Shown here: one piece after another, positions 47,385-58,875 of the stretch
How the letters are laid out: every line of letters begins with the position of its first letter
Numbering within the stretch: position 1 is the first letter of the stretch
Source of the DNA: Mesotaenium endlicherianum
Lineage: Eukaryota; Streptophyta; Zygnematophyceae; Zygnematales; Mesotaeniaceae
DNA length: 64,000 bases
NCBI GenBank assembly: GCA_009602735.1
Contig: WELA01011018.1
Span: 91,111 to 155,110, forward strand
Direction: 5' to 3'
Notes under the pieces: model-generated
Database searches by the model: none
Seen by the model: the letters and a program-made list of their open reading frames with translations, nothing else
What the model was told of the DNA's origin: nothing
Program-made: the position numbers and the translations under genes

Positions 47385-50300
47385 ATGGGTCCTGCTGAAC
47401 TGGATTCACTATGCATGCCTGACAAACAGATAAAGGAGACCATCAGCAATATAGACGTCCAGAGAGTGCACACTCTGGATGCTCTTGTTCCACCTGATGT
47501 CCAACATTTCTTTGCTACGTCAGGAGAACAATGCGAAAGTCAGGAAAAGACAGTCCCCCCTATCCTACTGCATTGCATGATTGCAGGTAGGAAGGTGAGG
47601 GCATTTGTTGACGGAGGGGCGTCACATACTTTTATCCACAAGGACTTAGTTAAGCGGCTAAGGCTGCCTACTGTCACCCAAGGGAATAGAAAAATATTCC
47701 TTGGAGATGCCTCAAGTATCCCGGGAGGAGTTATAACCAAGCCTATTGAGGTCCAGTTAGGTTCTGGCATTGCAGTTCTAACTGAAACGCTTACATTTGA
47801 GGTACTCAACACTGGCTTTTATGATCTCGTGCTAGGCAGGTCCTGGCTTAATAGACATCAAGCTGAAGTGTGTTGGAGCAGAGGTACAGTTAAAGTGAGA
47901 GGAGCCAGTGATGGGCAGACTGACTTGGCACCCACCAGTGCTCTTCCTCTTGTCCTGTGTGGATGGCAAATGAAGGAAAAGAAGAGGCTTCCAGAAGGAT
48001 GCAAGTTGCTGAATGCAATGGAGTTCGTCAAAAGCTGGAACCAGAAGGAAGACAGAATGTTCTGTCTGCTGCTAAGAGAGGTACCTCCTCAACCTGAAGA
48101 AGTGGTTGAGAAAAAGGTACACCCTCCGGAACACCCTACTGCTGCAAACATTGTTGCTCAGTACACGGATGTGTTTAATATGCCTCCAGGACTACCCCCT
48201 AAGCGGGAAGTAGATCATAGGATTGATTTATTACCTGGTAGCCAGCCACCCTGGCAACGCACGTATGGCTTGTCTTATTTGGAGAGTGAGGAGTTGAAAA
48301 CACAGATTGCAGAGCTGGAGGAAAATGGTTACATTTCTCCCAGTAAATCACCGTACGGCGCACCTATCCTATTTGTTAAGAAAAAGGATGGCAGTATGCG
48401 GATGTGTGTGGATTACAGAGCCCTGAACAGAATTACAGTAAAGAACAAGTATGCTTTACCCAGAATCGAGGACTTGCTTGATACCCTGTCTGGCGCTAAG
48501 GTGTTCAGTAAGATAGATCTCAAGAGTGGTTATCATCAAATCAGAATTGCTGAGGGGGATGAACACAAGACTGCTTTCCGCACACGTTATGGACACTATG
48601 AGTTCAACGTGATGCCATTTGGACTGACTAATGCTCCTGCTACCTTTATGGGTGCTATGAATGACATTTTCAGACCTTATTTGGATAAGTTTGTGCAAGT
48701 TTTCCTGGATGATATTTTAATTTTCTCTAAAGATGAAGCTCAGCACACTGAACACTTAAAGAAAGTGCTGGACACTCTGCGGAAAAATCACTTGTATGCT
48801 AAAATGAGCAAGTGTGATTTCTTTAAGGAAAGTATTGAATTCTTAGGCCACGTTGTCAGTAAAGAGGGCATCAGTGTGGATCCTAAGAAAGTCCAGACCA
48901 TAAGGGACTGGCCAGTACCACAGTCTGTCTCTGAAGTTAGATCCTTCCTCGGGTTGGCTAACTACTATAGGAGATTTATTGAGAATTATTCCACAAAGGC
49001 CAGTAAACTGACTGACCTTACTAAGAAAGACATCGGGTATGTGTGGGGGGAAGAGCAGCAGGCTGCCTTCCAGACCCTTAAAGATGCCCTTTGTTCTGCC
49101 CCAGTGCTAGCCGTGTATGACCCCAGCAAACCGGTGCAGGTGGTTACTGATGCCTCTGATTTTGCCATGGGTGCTATTTTGTTGCAGCCTGCTGACAAAA
49201 CCACAAAGGATGGTAAGGTACGGCAGGAGTGGCATCCTGTGTTGTATGAGTCTATGAAATTTAATCCAGCGGAGATTAATTACTCAGTGCATGATAAAGA
49301 GCTGCTAGCTATCATTCATGTACTCAAACAGTGGAGAGCATACTTACATGGTAAAGCTTTTAAGGTGATTACAGATCATCTAGCTCTGACCCACTTTCAG
49401 AAGAAGTCCAAGCTGTCGAGGAGGGAGAACCGCTGGAGCCAGATGCTGGAGCAGTTCCAAGTCCAGATCGACTACAAACCAGGGAAGTTGAATCCTGCTG
49501 ATGCACTCTCTAGAAGACCTGACTTGCAAGAAAGGAACTTTAGTCAGCATGCTGTAGATAAAGTCCTGTGTGCACTCACTTCACTAAAGGTGAAAAAGTC
49601 CTTCCTTGAACAACTTAGGAAAGCCTACCTTTCTGACCCAACATTTGAGCCCAGCCCCACTACTGGTGTGTGTCGTGCTACTGCACTCAGGTATAAGCTT
49701 AAGGGAGGGGTCTGGGTGACTGAAACCACTTCAGGGAGGCTGAAGCTGGTCATTCTTAATAATTTGGAAATAAGGTCTCGCTTACTGAGCCAAGCTCATG
49801 ACAGTCTCCTGGGTGGACATTTGGGGCAGGCCAAAACTGTTGGCAAACTGGCAAAACATTATCATTGGGAGGGGTTACCCCGGGAGGTCTTGAAATATGT
49901 CAAGTCCTGTGACCAGTGTCAGAGAAATAAGTCTCGGCACACACCACCCGGAGGTCTCTTGCAACCGCTACCCATCCCAGCGGGACGCTGGGAAACTATA
50001 TCCATGGACTGGGTGGTCTCACTACCAAGAACTGCCAACGGGCATGATTCAATACTGGTAGTCGTGGATAAACTGACAAAAATGGTCATTTTTATCCCCA
50101 CAACTGTCAAAGTGACTGCACTCGAAACAGCGAGACAGTTTTACAACCATGTAGTATGCCAACATGGGCTCCCTTCTAATATCATCTCAGACAGAGACTC
50201 AAAATTCACCTCTAAGTTCTGGAGAGCTTTAATGGGGTTAATGGGAGTCAAACAGCTGCTCAGCACAGCAAACCACCCTCAGACTGATGGGCAGACTGAA

Positions 50301-51101
50301 AGAACTAACCGAGTTCTGCAGGAGGTGCTGAGAGCATATATTAACCAAAAACAAGATAATTGGGATGACCTGTTGCCTCAAATTCAGTTTGCGGTCAACA
50401 GTGCGGTGCACGCGTCAACGGGCAAAACTCCTTTTGAACTCAGCCTGGGTAGAGTCCCTAAGTCTCCTCTAGATGTGCTAGGGGAATCTTTAACTCACCC
50501 TGAAGGGATTGACAACCCGGTCTCCCTCCAGTTAACTCAGGAGTTTGCTGACACCCTGTCAGAAGTCCAACGAAACTTGCACACGGCCCAAGAAAACCAA
50601 CAAAAATACGCTAATCAACACCGTCGGGAACTGACATTTTCCAAGGGGGATTTAGTCAAACTGCATTCTCAGCACCTGTACCTCCCTGGTGTGGTCAAGA
50701 AAAAGCTTGGCCCTGTCTGGGTCGGTCCATATTCGGTGGTCCGTCGTGTCGGTCAGAATGCTTACAAACTGAACATGTCAGCTGAATACAAGGGGCACCC
50801 GGTCTTTAATGTCTCCTTCCTGGAACCGTACATCAAAGGTGATACACTGTTCACAGGTCGGTTCCCTGTCCAACCGGGACCGGTCCCCGCTGTCCGGGAC
50901 GGCGACCCTGAGGAATATGAGGTCGATGAGATTTTAGACGCTCGCTCGGTCCGTCGATCGTCTAAATATGTCATGAAATACCTCATTCGATGGAAGGGTT
51001 ACGATGCCTCTGGGGACACTTGGGAGTTTAAGGACCACTTGACCAATGCCAAAGGGGCGTTGACACGGTTCCACCTTCGGGCCGCTGGAGTCCCTCCATA
51101 A
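47385..51101 (+). CDS. Pol polyprotein of element D
   Basis: Open for 1238 residues from the first ATG; the frame is open further upstream into the end of gag. Domains: protease around residue 76 (V-D-G-G-A, where most families have D-S/T-G-A; shared by A and B, so a family trait), RT about 300-480 with FLDDILIFS near 440-448, and RNase H about 580-710 ([25 protein letters not shown]). Integrase has the HHCC region about 805-845, then D875, D936 and E972 ([13 protein letters not shown]). The GPY/F block is about 1110-1140 and the chromodomain about 1160-1225 ([14 protein letters not shown]). Chromodomains steer integration to marked chromatin in related elements. Confidence 0.93.
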   Translation: MGPAELDSLCMPDKQIKETISNIDVQRVHTLDALVPPDVQHFFATSGEQCESQEKTVPPILLHCMIAGRKVRAFVDGGASHTFIHKDLVKRLRLPTVTQGNRKIFLGDASSIPGGVITKPIEVQLGSGIAVLTETLTFEVLNTGFYDLVLGRSWLNRHQAEVCWSRGTVKVRGASDGQTDLAPTSALPLVLCGWQMKEKKRLPEGCKLLNAMEFVKSWNQKEDRMFCLLLREVPPQPEEVVEKKVHPPEHPTAANIVAQYTDVFNMPPGLPPKREVDHRIDLLPGSQPPWQRTYGLSYLESEELKTQIAELEENGYISPSKSPYGAPILFVKKKDGSMRMCVDYRALNRITVKNKYALPRIEDLLDTLSGAKVFSKIDLKSGYHQIRIAEGDEHKTAFRTRYGHYEFNVMPFGLTNAPATFMGAMNDIFRPYLDKFVQVFLDDILIFSKDEAQHTEHLKKVLDTLRKNHLYAKMSKCDFFKESIEFLGHVVSKEGISVDPKKVQTIRDWPVPQSVSEVRSFLGLANYYRRFIENYSTKASKLTDLTKKDIGYVWGEEQQAAFQTLKDALCSAPVLAVYDPSKPVQVVTDASDFAMGAILLQPADKTTKDGKVRQEWHPVLYESMKFNPAEINYSVHDKELLAIIHVLKQWRAYLHGKAFKVITDHLALTHFQKKSKLSRRENRWSQMLEQFQVQIDYKPGKLNPADALSRRPDLQERNFSQHAVDKVLCALTSLKVKKSFLEQLRKAYLSDPTFEPSPTTGVCRATALRYKLKGGVWVTETTSGRLKLVILNNLEIRSRLLSQAHDSLLGGHLGQAKTVGKLAKHYHWEGLPREVLKYVKSCDQCQRNKSRHTPPGGLLQPLPIPAGRWETISMDWVVSLPRTANGHDSILVVVDKLTKMVIFIPTTVKVTALETARQFYNHVVCQHGLPSNIISDRDSKFTSKFWRALMGLMGVKQLLSTANHPQTDGQTERTNRVLQEVLRAYINQKQDNWDDLLPQIQFAVNSAVHASTGKTPFELSLGRVPKSPLDVLGESLTHPEGIDNPVSLQLTQEFADTLSEVQRNLHTAQENQQKYANQHRRELTFSKGDLVKLHSQHLYLPGVVKKKLGPVWVGPYSVVRRVGQNAYKLNMSAEYKGHPVFNVSFLEPYIKGDTLFTGRFPVQPGPVPAVRDGDPEEYEVDEILDARSVRRSSKYVMKYLIRWKGYDASGDTWEFKDHLTNAKGALTRFHLRAAGVPP

Positions 51102-51127
51102 CTGTCATTTCAGTTGACACGGGAAGG

Positions 51128-51168
51128 TGACAGGCGGTCCTGTCTCCATTTAAGTTGGAGGGGAAAAT
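51128..51168 (+). promoter_or_regulatory. Conserved palindrome plus purine tract after pol (element D)
   Basis: GACAGGCGGTCCTGTC at 51128-51143 and AAGTTGGAGGGGAAAAT at 51152-51168, about 25-70 bases after the pol stop. Same arrangement as in elements A, B and C. Confidence 0.55.
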
Positions 51169-51441
51169 ATAGGACAGTTAGTGAGCGAGAGCGATAAGAG
51201 AACAGATACGTGAACCCTAAGTGTCAACATAATGACAGAGGGGACAGCCTGGCCCACATAACGCACCTTGAGCGGAAGGAAAAAGGGCCTCGCATAACAT
51301 TACATCACTTAACTCACCCTAAAACACACTCATACGTTTATGTGTAGCGCATCGCAACTACGTCAACTTTTAGCAACCATCCTATAAGGTAAACAGCAGC
51401 GAAGCCACTATACTAATACTAACATACTTCCTGCAATCCCT

Positions 51442-51790
51442 ATGACAAAGGTCCATATCCTNTATATCCTACTAACTCGTGCCCTGGTTACATGTGCAGG
51501 ATGGCGCCCACCACACAAAGGAGGACAGAAAGCGCAAGGCAGAAGAAGCCAGGAGGACAATGGAGCAATACCAGAAGGAGCTGGCGGCGACGTCCCTCAC
51601 CAGGAGAGAACAAGAAAGGGTCCGCAAACAACAAGAGGCGGCAGAAGAGGCACAGAGGAAGAAGGATCAGGAAGCGGAAAACCTCAGGAAGGCTGAGGAG
51701 GAGAGATAGAAGAAACAGCAAGAAGAAGCGGCAGCGGCAGAAGAGGAGAAAAGAAAAAGATTGAAGCGGACAGGCAGATGCGGTGCCATT
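51442..51790 (+). pseudogene. Accessory ORF start of element D, truncated
   Basis: Reads EDRKRKAEEARRTMEQYQKE and further charged coiled-coil sequence (51479-51709), then is joined at about 51780-51795 to the middle of the LTR through a short repeated GCGGTGCCAT. The core domain is absent. Confidence 0.7.
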
Positions 51791-52155
51791 GTAGGCGGTG
51801 CCATCGCACGGACCGTGGAACAGTATACTCATTCCATGTACATACGCTAGGCATTTCTCTCGAGTTCGGCATTCGGAAACGAGGCCAACTCTCCTGTACA
51901 GCTTACTGAGAGTGATCTGAATATAAGGCGAGAAGCCATTGGTACGCACTGTCTTCTAACCTTGCTTATGTATGAGTTTACTGATTTGCATTACATATGC
52001 TAGTTTACTCGCATTTGACTTACGAGTATTATTCACTGCTAGTGTATTGTCCTTTGCCGTTTAACCAGTTAACGGAAATTGCCATCAAGATTACTTGCTG
52101 ATATAAAGATCTTTATTAATTGTTACTCGCTTATTTGGTAAGTCGATTCATTTCA
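51791..52155 (+). repeat. Truncated 3' LTR of element D
   Basis: The last 365 bp of the LTR, about 96% identical by eye to the end of 45084-45803 and sharing its private variants. It ends in CA at 52155. Confidence 0.85.
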
Positions 52156-53069
52156 TACACTGTTCACCGGTTGGTTACCTGTCCAACCGGGATCGGTCCC
52201 CGCTGTCCGGGACGGCGTCCCTGAGGAATATGAGGTCGATGAGACTTTAGACGCTCGCTCGGTCCGTCGATCGTCTAAATATGTCATGAAGTACCTCATC
52301 CAATGGAAGGGTTTCGATGCCTCTGGGGACACTTAATAGTTCAAAGACCAGCTGATCAATGCCGAAGGGGCGTTGAAACGATTGCACCTTCGGGCGGCTG
52401 GGGCACCGTCCTAATTGTCTCTTCAGTAGACATGGGAAGGTGAGAGGAGGTCCTGTCTCCATATAAGCAGGAGGGGGATGTGACAGTTAGTGACAGTTGT
52501 GACAGGCAGTCCACCTTTAAAATTAAGTTGGAGGGAGTGGTATTCTGTTTCGAGATCAGCCGGAAAATCTATGATAACTATATTACACACTCAACCTGCG
52601 CTCACACTCACTTCCTCTCTAACTCAACTTTCCCTTATATTCACTCACACCAGGTATTTCACACTAGGAACTCTTCCGATCGCGTTCCTCTTCATCAAGG
52701 GCACTCAGTAGCGGAAAAATATCATGACTTCACTAACTGCATTGTGTTTATGATTGAGCAAGATGACTCAAAAAGTCGTAACTCAAGAGGAAGGGAAGGG
52801 CGGAAGAGGCACATGCAGAATACTTGCAATTCCGTGGAGACATCGAATCATCCTCTATCTCCGCTTGGGAATCACAACGACTCCAACAACAGCGGGAGGC
52901 ACAGAAGAAGAAGGAGGAGGAGGAACAGGCCAGACTGAGGCAGGAAGAATTGGACATAAAAGCTGTAGAGGAGGCCAAGAAAGCAGAGGAGGAGAGGCAA
53001 GCTGAGGAGAGGCGGAAGCAGCAGGCTAAAGAAGAGCAGAGGAGAAATGGCAGCTACTGCTACACAGTA
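52156..53069 (+). mobile_element. Fragment E: pol end and accessory-ORF start of the A family
   Basis: 52156-52420 reads the GPY/F tail and a degraded chromodomain. 52440-52477 holds a variant of the palindrome and purine tract. 52754-53069 reads the charged coiled-coil of the accessory ORF (ESQRLQQQREAQKKKEEEEQ, shown here only in part). At about 53069 the sequence switches to element J. Broken. Confidence 0.78.
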
Positions 53070-53916
53070 CTCTCTGTGGAGGTAATCTTGCAGGTAGTTC
53101 CTCAGGAAATACGCACTTGAACTCCCCCAACAGCGCCTTAATTTGGGCAGGCATCTCAGCAGGCTTCTTCTCTTGAGCAGTTGGGCTCTGCTCCCTTTGA
53201 GCAAGAGGATTAGACACCACTACTTGCTCCTTCGGCGATGTACATTTGCCCAGGCTGTTAGGATTCACGCTTGCTCCATCTGATGTCCTGGCCAGGGCCA
53301 CCGAAACAAGGTACATCTCCTTCACCTGATTTGCCCTGCATACCTTCTTAACTTGCAGGCTCGACAGAAGACAGTTACTTGTGGTCGTATCTACCTCCAC
53401 CTGTTTCGCTGTCTCCATTCGACCATCACGCCCTTGGACTTTCACTTGTTCTGTGCTCCAGTGCACTTGAGGGTTGGCTTTCCTCAGCCATGGTCGGCCC
53501 AATATCACCTCATGGTGACTTAACTCTGCCTGCTCCATAACTTCCTTTCTACGGTGCCCCGCTACTTCCACGTGAATAGCTTCCGTAGGTGCACCACACT
53601 TGAGTCTCTGCCCATTCGCCAAAATTGCCTCCTTAGGCTCATAATGCTTCTGCACAGGGATTCGCCACTCTTTCACCGGCTTCTTGTGCACAAAGTTTGC
53701 ACTTGCGCCATTGTCGACCATACACTTCGTCTTGTTGCCGTCGACTACTCCTTCCACGATGACAGGCTTGTCAACATCCCGTCTTTCGCTTCTCGGCAGG
53801 CTCCTGGGGATAACCTCCTTGTGAGTTCTCGTCTTCACGCCAGTAGACACCCCAGAACGACTTACTGGCGTCCTCCTTTTCCCTGTTGTTGAGATTGCTT
53901 CGCCTTCACACGTCAA
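53070..53916 (-). pseudogene. Protease and linker of element J
   Basis: VDNGASANFVHKK (near 53,710) is the retropepsin active-site block, followed by HHEVILGRPWLRKANPQVHW and, near the cut end, LLGEFKCVFPEELPARLPP, the usual lead-in to a gypsy RT. The RT itself is missing. Confidence 0.8.
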
Positions 53917-53929
53917 TCTCGAGCTTGAC

Positions 53930-54890
53930 GTCCAAGCTTGCCACAGTTATAGCATAATCCTCTCGGCTTGTAATTTTGCTGCCTGCGCTGGTACTGAACA
54001 AGTCCCAACTCTATAGGTACTGGACCTTGTCCACTCGTGCTTGGTGCTTAAGAACCAAACCGTCGATGTCCTCCAAAGTTGTGGCTACCCCACTGCCTCT
54101 GACTGTACTCCACAGCGTCAACCCTTGTTGCCAATGCCATCATTTCTCCAAGACTGGTAGGGTCCTTGAGCGCCACTTCCTTGGCCACAGTTGGCTTGAG
54201 TCCCCTCTTGAACTTGTCCATCAACTCCGACTCGTGCGTAGATGGACATTGAAGCACCAGCTCGTTGAAGCGCGATACATACTCTTGAACGCTTGCTCGT
54301 TGACGAAGGCGCACCAATAGATCTCGAGCGGTAGCCTCGGGTGCAATAGGTTGAAATTGCCTCTTCAAGCCTTCAAATAGCTGATTAACAGTAGCAGGAA
54401 CTCCAGACAGGTGCTCTTCTCGTTCATACCAAGCTCCAGCACTCTTATGCAGCAAAGTTATGACAAAGGCGACTTGCCTGTCGGGCGTGAGCGCAGAATA
54501 CTCCATAAACTTCTTCACTCCAAAAATCCATTGATGAACAGGCGGCGATCCACGCTCTCCAGTGTAAACTTCAGGCTTATGTGCACGCACTCCCAATGCG
54601 GGTGGAATAACTGGTTGCACCATTGGATTAACATGAATTGGTGGCACTACGGTGCAGGTGCCGAACTCGTCAAAGCGGTGTTCCCCATAACAACTCGCAC
54701 CATTCTCTCCACCTTCGCGTGCATATTTTGTTGAAATTGGGCGTAGACTTCTCCTCTGCTTGCATTTGCCATTTGCCTTAGCATCGCCTGCATCTCTTGT
54801 TGCTCTCTGACCATGGTTGGTGCTGCTTGCTGCCCCGCGCGCTCAACATGCTCGACAAGTTCGCCTCCTCCAGCTGCCAACTGCGACTCC
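53930..54890 (-). pseudogene. Gag of element J
   Basis: Starts near 54890 (MESQLAAGGG) and continues through 54647-54048 with the gag core (KPEVYTGERGSPPVHQWIFG, AGAWYEREEHL, LKRQFQPIAPEATARDLL, VSRFNELVLQCP). A zinc-knuckle start CYNCGKLG lies near 53,950. Broken in a few places. Confidence 0.8.
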
Positions 54891-55166
54891 ATAATATAAT
54901 ATGCAAACCAGCCCAGCTCCAATACCAGATGAAAGGGGCTGAGTGTCCTAGTGGAAGCGTAGGGACTCACGAGGAAAAAAACTAGTTGCAATCATACTAA
55001 AGAGTGCAGGCATATCACTAAGAAAGCTTGGGAAAACTACTCAACATTTTGAGTGGCAGGAAAGTGCTCACAAATGATGTAGGATGGAAGGCCTCGTCAT
55101 TACAAACTCGTAGAAATTTACAGAAGTGAAAAGTGATAAGAATGAAGTAGTAATGTCTATTTATAG

Positions 55167-55268
55167 TTTTCTACGACGGCCGCTCGCCCCTAGGCGGGAG
55201 GGACGCTTAGCAACGGGTTTTCTACGACGGCCGCTTGCCCCTAGGCGAGAGGGCCGCTTAGCAACGGA
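55167..55268. repeat. 51-bp tandem duplication
   Basis: Two head-to-tail copies (55167-55217 and 55218-55268), about 90% identical, GC-rich, each containing the palindromes CGGCCG and CCTAGG. It lies in the presumed LTR of element J. An open frame across it is a by-product of the repeat. Confidence 0.85.
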
Positions 55269-55400
55269 TTTTCCTAAGTGTTTGTCAAATCGTCCCTTCA
55301 AAAATATTTGTGAGAGAGCCAGATCGGTCTCATCTGACGTGTCGGGCCAATTTGACGTCCACATGCATGCATCAAAATATCTAGAATATACTAACTTAGA

Positions 55401-56663
55401 CGCGCTAGGCTAATCCGAAACTTGTAGGTAATCGACCTAGTCGGCACTCCGCGTCAGCCGAAATTACGTGAAGGTTCGAATTCACTCTAACGGGCCAGAT
55501 CGCTCGACGCTGTCTGTCGATGCGACGGTCGCGCTCACCGGGAAATAAGGACAGTCGTCAACCGACCTTGAAGCTAATTAAACTTTGGAAATCCATAACT
55601 CTCTCAATACTTAACCAAATTCGATGAACTTTATATCAAAATGACCACAAAAATACACTCTACACTTCTGTGCAATCAATACATACTTTTAAGGAACTCA
55701 AAAGTACACTTTGTAAACCTATGACCTTACATGCGAGCCTTGCAATGTCTATTTGTGTCCCTCTCCATGCTTTCAGAGATAGCATACGGAGAGGATCATT
55801 GAGCATCTAGATGCTGGAGCTCGCAGAGAAGTAAGAGCTTAGGACAGCTAATACACTATGCGCGTGTTTATCGACGATTCTGGCAAATTATATAACATGC
55901 CATACCTATTGTTATTGAGCTTCACAAAAGTTGTAAAGATGTAACAGTACTGTCGTTAGGGACTTTCAAATAAATAAATTTTTTGTTTTAAAAGAATTTG
56001 AAAAATGCTTAAGTTGGCTCCTAAAATTAGAATATGTGAGATTATTTAAAACGTATATTAATTTAAAAAAAAACAAATCATTCGTATCAGGGTGTTCATG
56101 TCATACACCAGTGTGTAAAAATTAAAAGCCTAACACCTTGTATAGAGCTCTGTAAGACATCCTATGTACATGTGAGTTTCAAAATTCTTGTTGGGCCACC
56201 CCAAATAAATGGTCCACATAAGAACCGGACTCGCCAAGTGCTAAAATTGGTAGAGTATTTCTCTTTTGACTCTAAATTTTTGTACACACACTCATTATGT
56301 ATACAAGCACCTGTGGCTGAAATTACAATATGTGGATTGAAGTGTGGAGAAAGTGGTGACTGCACAAACTTAGCACTTTTGTCGATATTTTTTTACAAAA
56401 TATTTTTCACATTTCGGTTAGAAAAAATATCCACTTATAAAAAGAAAGGCAAGGCCATGAAGAGGGAGAGATAATCTTCCAGAAAATACAAGGGACTCTT
56501 TCATAGGCCCACTGATGTACTCAAAACAATTCAAAGTGTGTGAGTAGTTGTTGGGCCAAAAAACATACATTTCGTTGGGCCATCTAGTGTTGAAAGGAGA
56601 AAGACAGCGACTTATAAGATTAAATAGAGAGCAAGATTAAAGGAGGCGGGGCATGAGATAGCG
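55401..56663. other. AT-rich intergenic stretch, nothing recognised
   Basis: Mostly AT-rich sequence between element J and the methyltransferase locus. The motif GTTGGGCCA recurs at about 56188, 56549 and 56574. Short open frames (for example 56172-56474) have no recognisable domain. Confidence 0.5.
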
Positions 56664-58038
56664 GTGATGGTCAAGAGCATCAGAAGTTGTTGGGAGTTGT
56701 TGAAGGAGAATTTTCCAGGATTTCAAGAGCACGCAGACATAGTGGGTGTGATAGCCATACCAAAAGAGGATCAGGTGGTGCTGGTTGGTTTTCCATGTCA
56801 AAATGTGTCAAGCAAAGCCAGCACTTCCGCCAGTAAGTGTACGATGAGATGCACAAGACTTGTGATTCAAATGTGGCGCCTACTGTAGAACAACAAAATA
56901 CCCGTAGTGGTGCTGGAGAACGTCCCAAAAATATTTACAAGTAGAAATATGGAGGGCGTCTCGTACATAGCAGAGGTGGCCACTGGATTGCAGTCGTTGG
57001 GTTACAATTGGGCATATTGGACGGTGCAGTGCTTGTGCTTTGGCCAGCCACAGTTGCGGGAGACAGTCATTATTGTGGACAAGCAATTCGAGGATCCTAG
57101 GGACTTATTACTAGCCGAGGAGGTGACATGCCGCAAAGCCAGCCTGTGCTCTTGTGCACAGCATCTCATGGAGGTAAGGAGGACGTACGAGTTGTGTGGG
57201 TGACGGGAGTGAACGAGGCAGCACTATTCAAGTCATACAACTTGTGTCCCATGATCACGGGCAAAAACTCCTGGCACAAGCTTGTAGTCGAGGAGAGCAA
57301 TTGAAACTGTCGCCTTCGGGTGCTTGGGGTAGCAGACGTGGAGACATCGCAGGGTTTCCCCGTTAAGTGGACGAGATCTTTGGATAGCAACAACTGACGA
57401 CTATATTACCTTCAAATGCCATACTAATTGGCTTGTTTGGATGGCTGGAAGGGCGCATTGCAGATGCCTACATGGAGAAGTACAACCCCAGGCAGGACAA
57501 CGTACTGACCAGCACAACCACACAGCCACAAAGCGCATGGCAGATGCAGGGGGGTAATGGCCGCATACACCAGGCAATACCCACGAGCGCAGTGGTGCGA
57601 CTGCCAGCCGTGACGACCATTCTTGGATGTCACGAGGGCTTCAGTATGGAGGACCGTTGGCAAGGCAGAGCGGCAGATGTGAAGCAGCTCAACAGGCCGA
57701 GAACAAAGGCAAATTGGGCGCAACTACAGAGTCAGTCCCAGCCTCCGAAGGCGGGCTTACTCTCCACTTGCAAGAGCGACTTGTGCATTGAAGCACGTGG
57801 AGCTCTATCAACGACGAGCCACAAATCTCAGATCACTTGTCTGGGGCATCTTGTTTGCCGAGATTGGGAGGCTCTGACAACCTTGTCAAAGGGGGAGAAG
57901 CAACACGTGAAGGAGAACAACAAGACTTTGACGTGTGCCCTGGATTTTGGCCGTTTTGTGGAAGAGAGGCTGCAACCGGTGGTGGGTGAAGGCAACCTGC
58001 CATGCTTGGCTCTTGTGAGGACATCAACTTGTGGTTGA
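56664..58038 (+). pseudogene. Cytosine-5 DNA methyltransferase, partial and decayed
   Basis: 56664-56888 carries the catalytic motif IV (VLVGFPCQNVSS). 56907-57203, in the same frame, carries motif VI (VVVLENVPKIF), LQSLGYNWAYWTV and motif VIII (CFGQPQLRETVIIVD). Around 57320-57390 an ETSQGFPVKWT block (motif IX-like) is visible. 57405-57480, in another frame, has the motif X block (LPSNAILIGLFGWLEGRIADAY), which opens a 201-residue frame to 58038. An in-frame stop at 56886 and frame changes separate the pieces. Some gaps could be introns, but the stop between motifs IV and VI suggests a pseudogene. Motif I is not found upstream, so the 5' part is missing or unread. No RT or integrase sequence adjoins it, so I read it as host-type. 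It is not the same type as the methyltransferase in element H. Confidence 0.65.
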
Positions 58039-58129
58039 GCGGGCGGGCAGTGCAAGATCCGGCTAGCCACGTTTGGAATGACAAACATGTGAGCATGCTG
58101 GTAGGCTCCTAGGGACTACACTCTGAGAT

Positions 58130-58712
58130 TGATGCAGTGGAGATTGTCGATATCCGAACGAAACGAAACAGATGGAGAAGTACCTAATCTCCGCTTTTAA
58201 GGGTTCTGTAGTGAAACAGATAGATGAAGTACTTAGTGAAATATTATACTTTATCTATTCAAGACAAGGATCTTTGAACACAAGTGGTAGCTTCTTGAAA
58301 GAGAGATGGCTTCTTGAAAGTTAATATATTTCTGGATTTTGGCAAGTACAAGAGTGATTCTGGAATGTCTTTCCATGTTCTAGCTCTTGTTTATATACTT
58401 GCTACATAAGTAATTTTTAGGAAAGTGTATGTTGATGTGTTGGCACCCAACACATCCCAAAACTTGCCACCTCTTTCTAGAATAATGTACACATGTCCTT
58501 TTGACCTAAAAATGGCACATTTGACTTTTGCCACATGGAGTTCTTCTAGGTCTTTCCTCTAACTTCGAAAATGCCTTGGAAGGTTCAAAGGACATGAACC
58601 AAGTTACTAGAGTACCTATTCACACTTGACTCCACACAATACTACTCCAAATATATTTGAAAACATTAAAATATATGCAAACTAATATATAATAACTCAA
58701 ATCACTACATCA
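58130..58712 (-). repeat. 3' LTR of element K
   Basis: About 583 bp with inverted ends (TGATGCAGTG on the left, CACTACATCA on the right). On the minus strand it directly follows the run of G at 58713-58719. The second LTR is outside the window, so borders rest on the end motifs only. Confidence 0.65.
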
Positions 58713-58730
58713 CCCCCCCGATAGAAAAAG
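58713..58730 (-). other. Polypurine tract of element K
   Basis: On the minus strand a short run of A, then TATC and a run of seven G, immediately before the LTR start TGATGTAG. Typical position and composition for the second-strand primer. Confidence 0.6.
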
Positions 58731-58746
58731 CGACGTCTCGGCGCGT

Positions 58747-58875
58747 CAAGTCAGGTCTTACACATGTGGAGCAAACTAGTCAACAGTTTCAAGTCAGATG
58801 CCACACATGTAAAGAGGACTAGTCAAAGGCGCCAAGTCAGGTGCTACACATGTAAGGTAGACTAGGCAAGGTCGT
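58747..58875. repeat. Three 43-bp tandem repeats in the 3' untranslated part of element K
   Basis: Imperfect copies start at 58747, 58790 and 58833, a period of exactly 43. Each carries CAAGTCAG, then ACACATGT, then ACTAG. They sit about 30 bases inside the polypurine tract. Confidence 0.8.

Larger units (their letters stand above)
45084..52155 (+). mobile_element. Element D: chromovirus with open gag and pol, 3' end rearranged
   Basis: 5' LTR 45084-45803 (720 bp), primer-binding site at 45805, gag, pol and the start of the accessory ORF. A truncated 3' LTR remnant follows (51791-52155). gag and pol look whole; the accessory ORF and 3' LTR are cut short. Both LTR pieces share variants absent from the other copies (CTGATTTGCATTACATA and the CCAGTTAACGG segment), so they belong together, differing by about 4% by eye. 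The flanks do not match (GGTCT left, TACAC right). The left flank is the accessory ORF of C; the right flank is the chromodomain region of fragment E. It is the youngest-looking copy. Confidence 0.88.
53070..55400 (-). mobile_element. Element J: 5' part of another Ty3/gypsy family
   Basis: On the minus strand: an LTR whose inner end is at 54930, a primer-binding site TGGTATTGGAGC (inverted, about 54916-54927), gag, protease and linker. It is cut before RT at the junction with fragment E. The outer LTR border cannot be set and may lie near 55,400-55,600. Few breaks in the part that remains. It is clearly different in sequence from families A-D, H and K. Confidence 0.75.

Noticed and set aside
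55126-55413. Open frame with a repeated RRPLAPRREGRLAT peptide
   Set aside because: The peptide repeat simply reflects the 51-bp tandem DNA duplication, which is a multiple of three.
56172-56474. Plus-strand open frame of 100 codons
   Set aside because: Low-complexity AT-rich content with no recognisable family and no neighbouring signals.
58747-58875. CRISPR-like repeat array
   Set aside because: Repeats are contiguous, imperfect and only three, with no spacers; the context is a eukaryotic retroelement.
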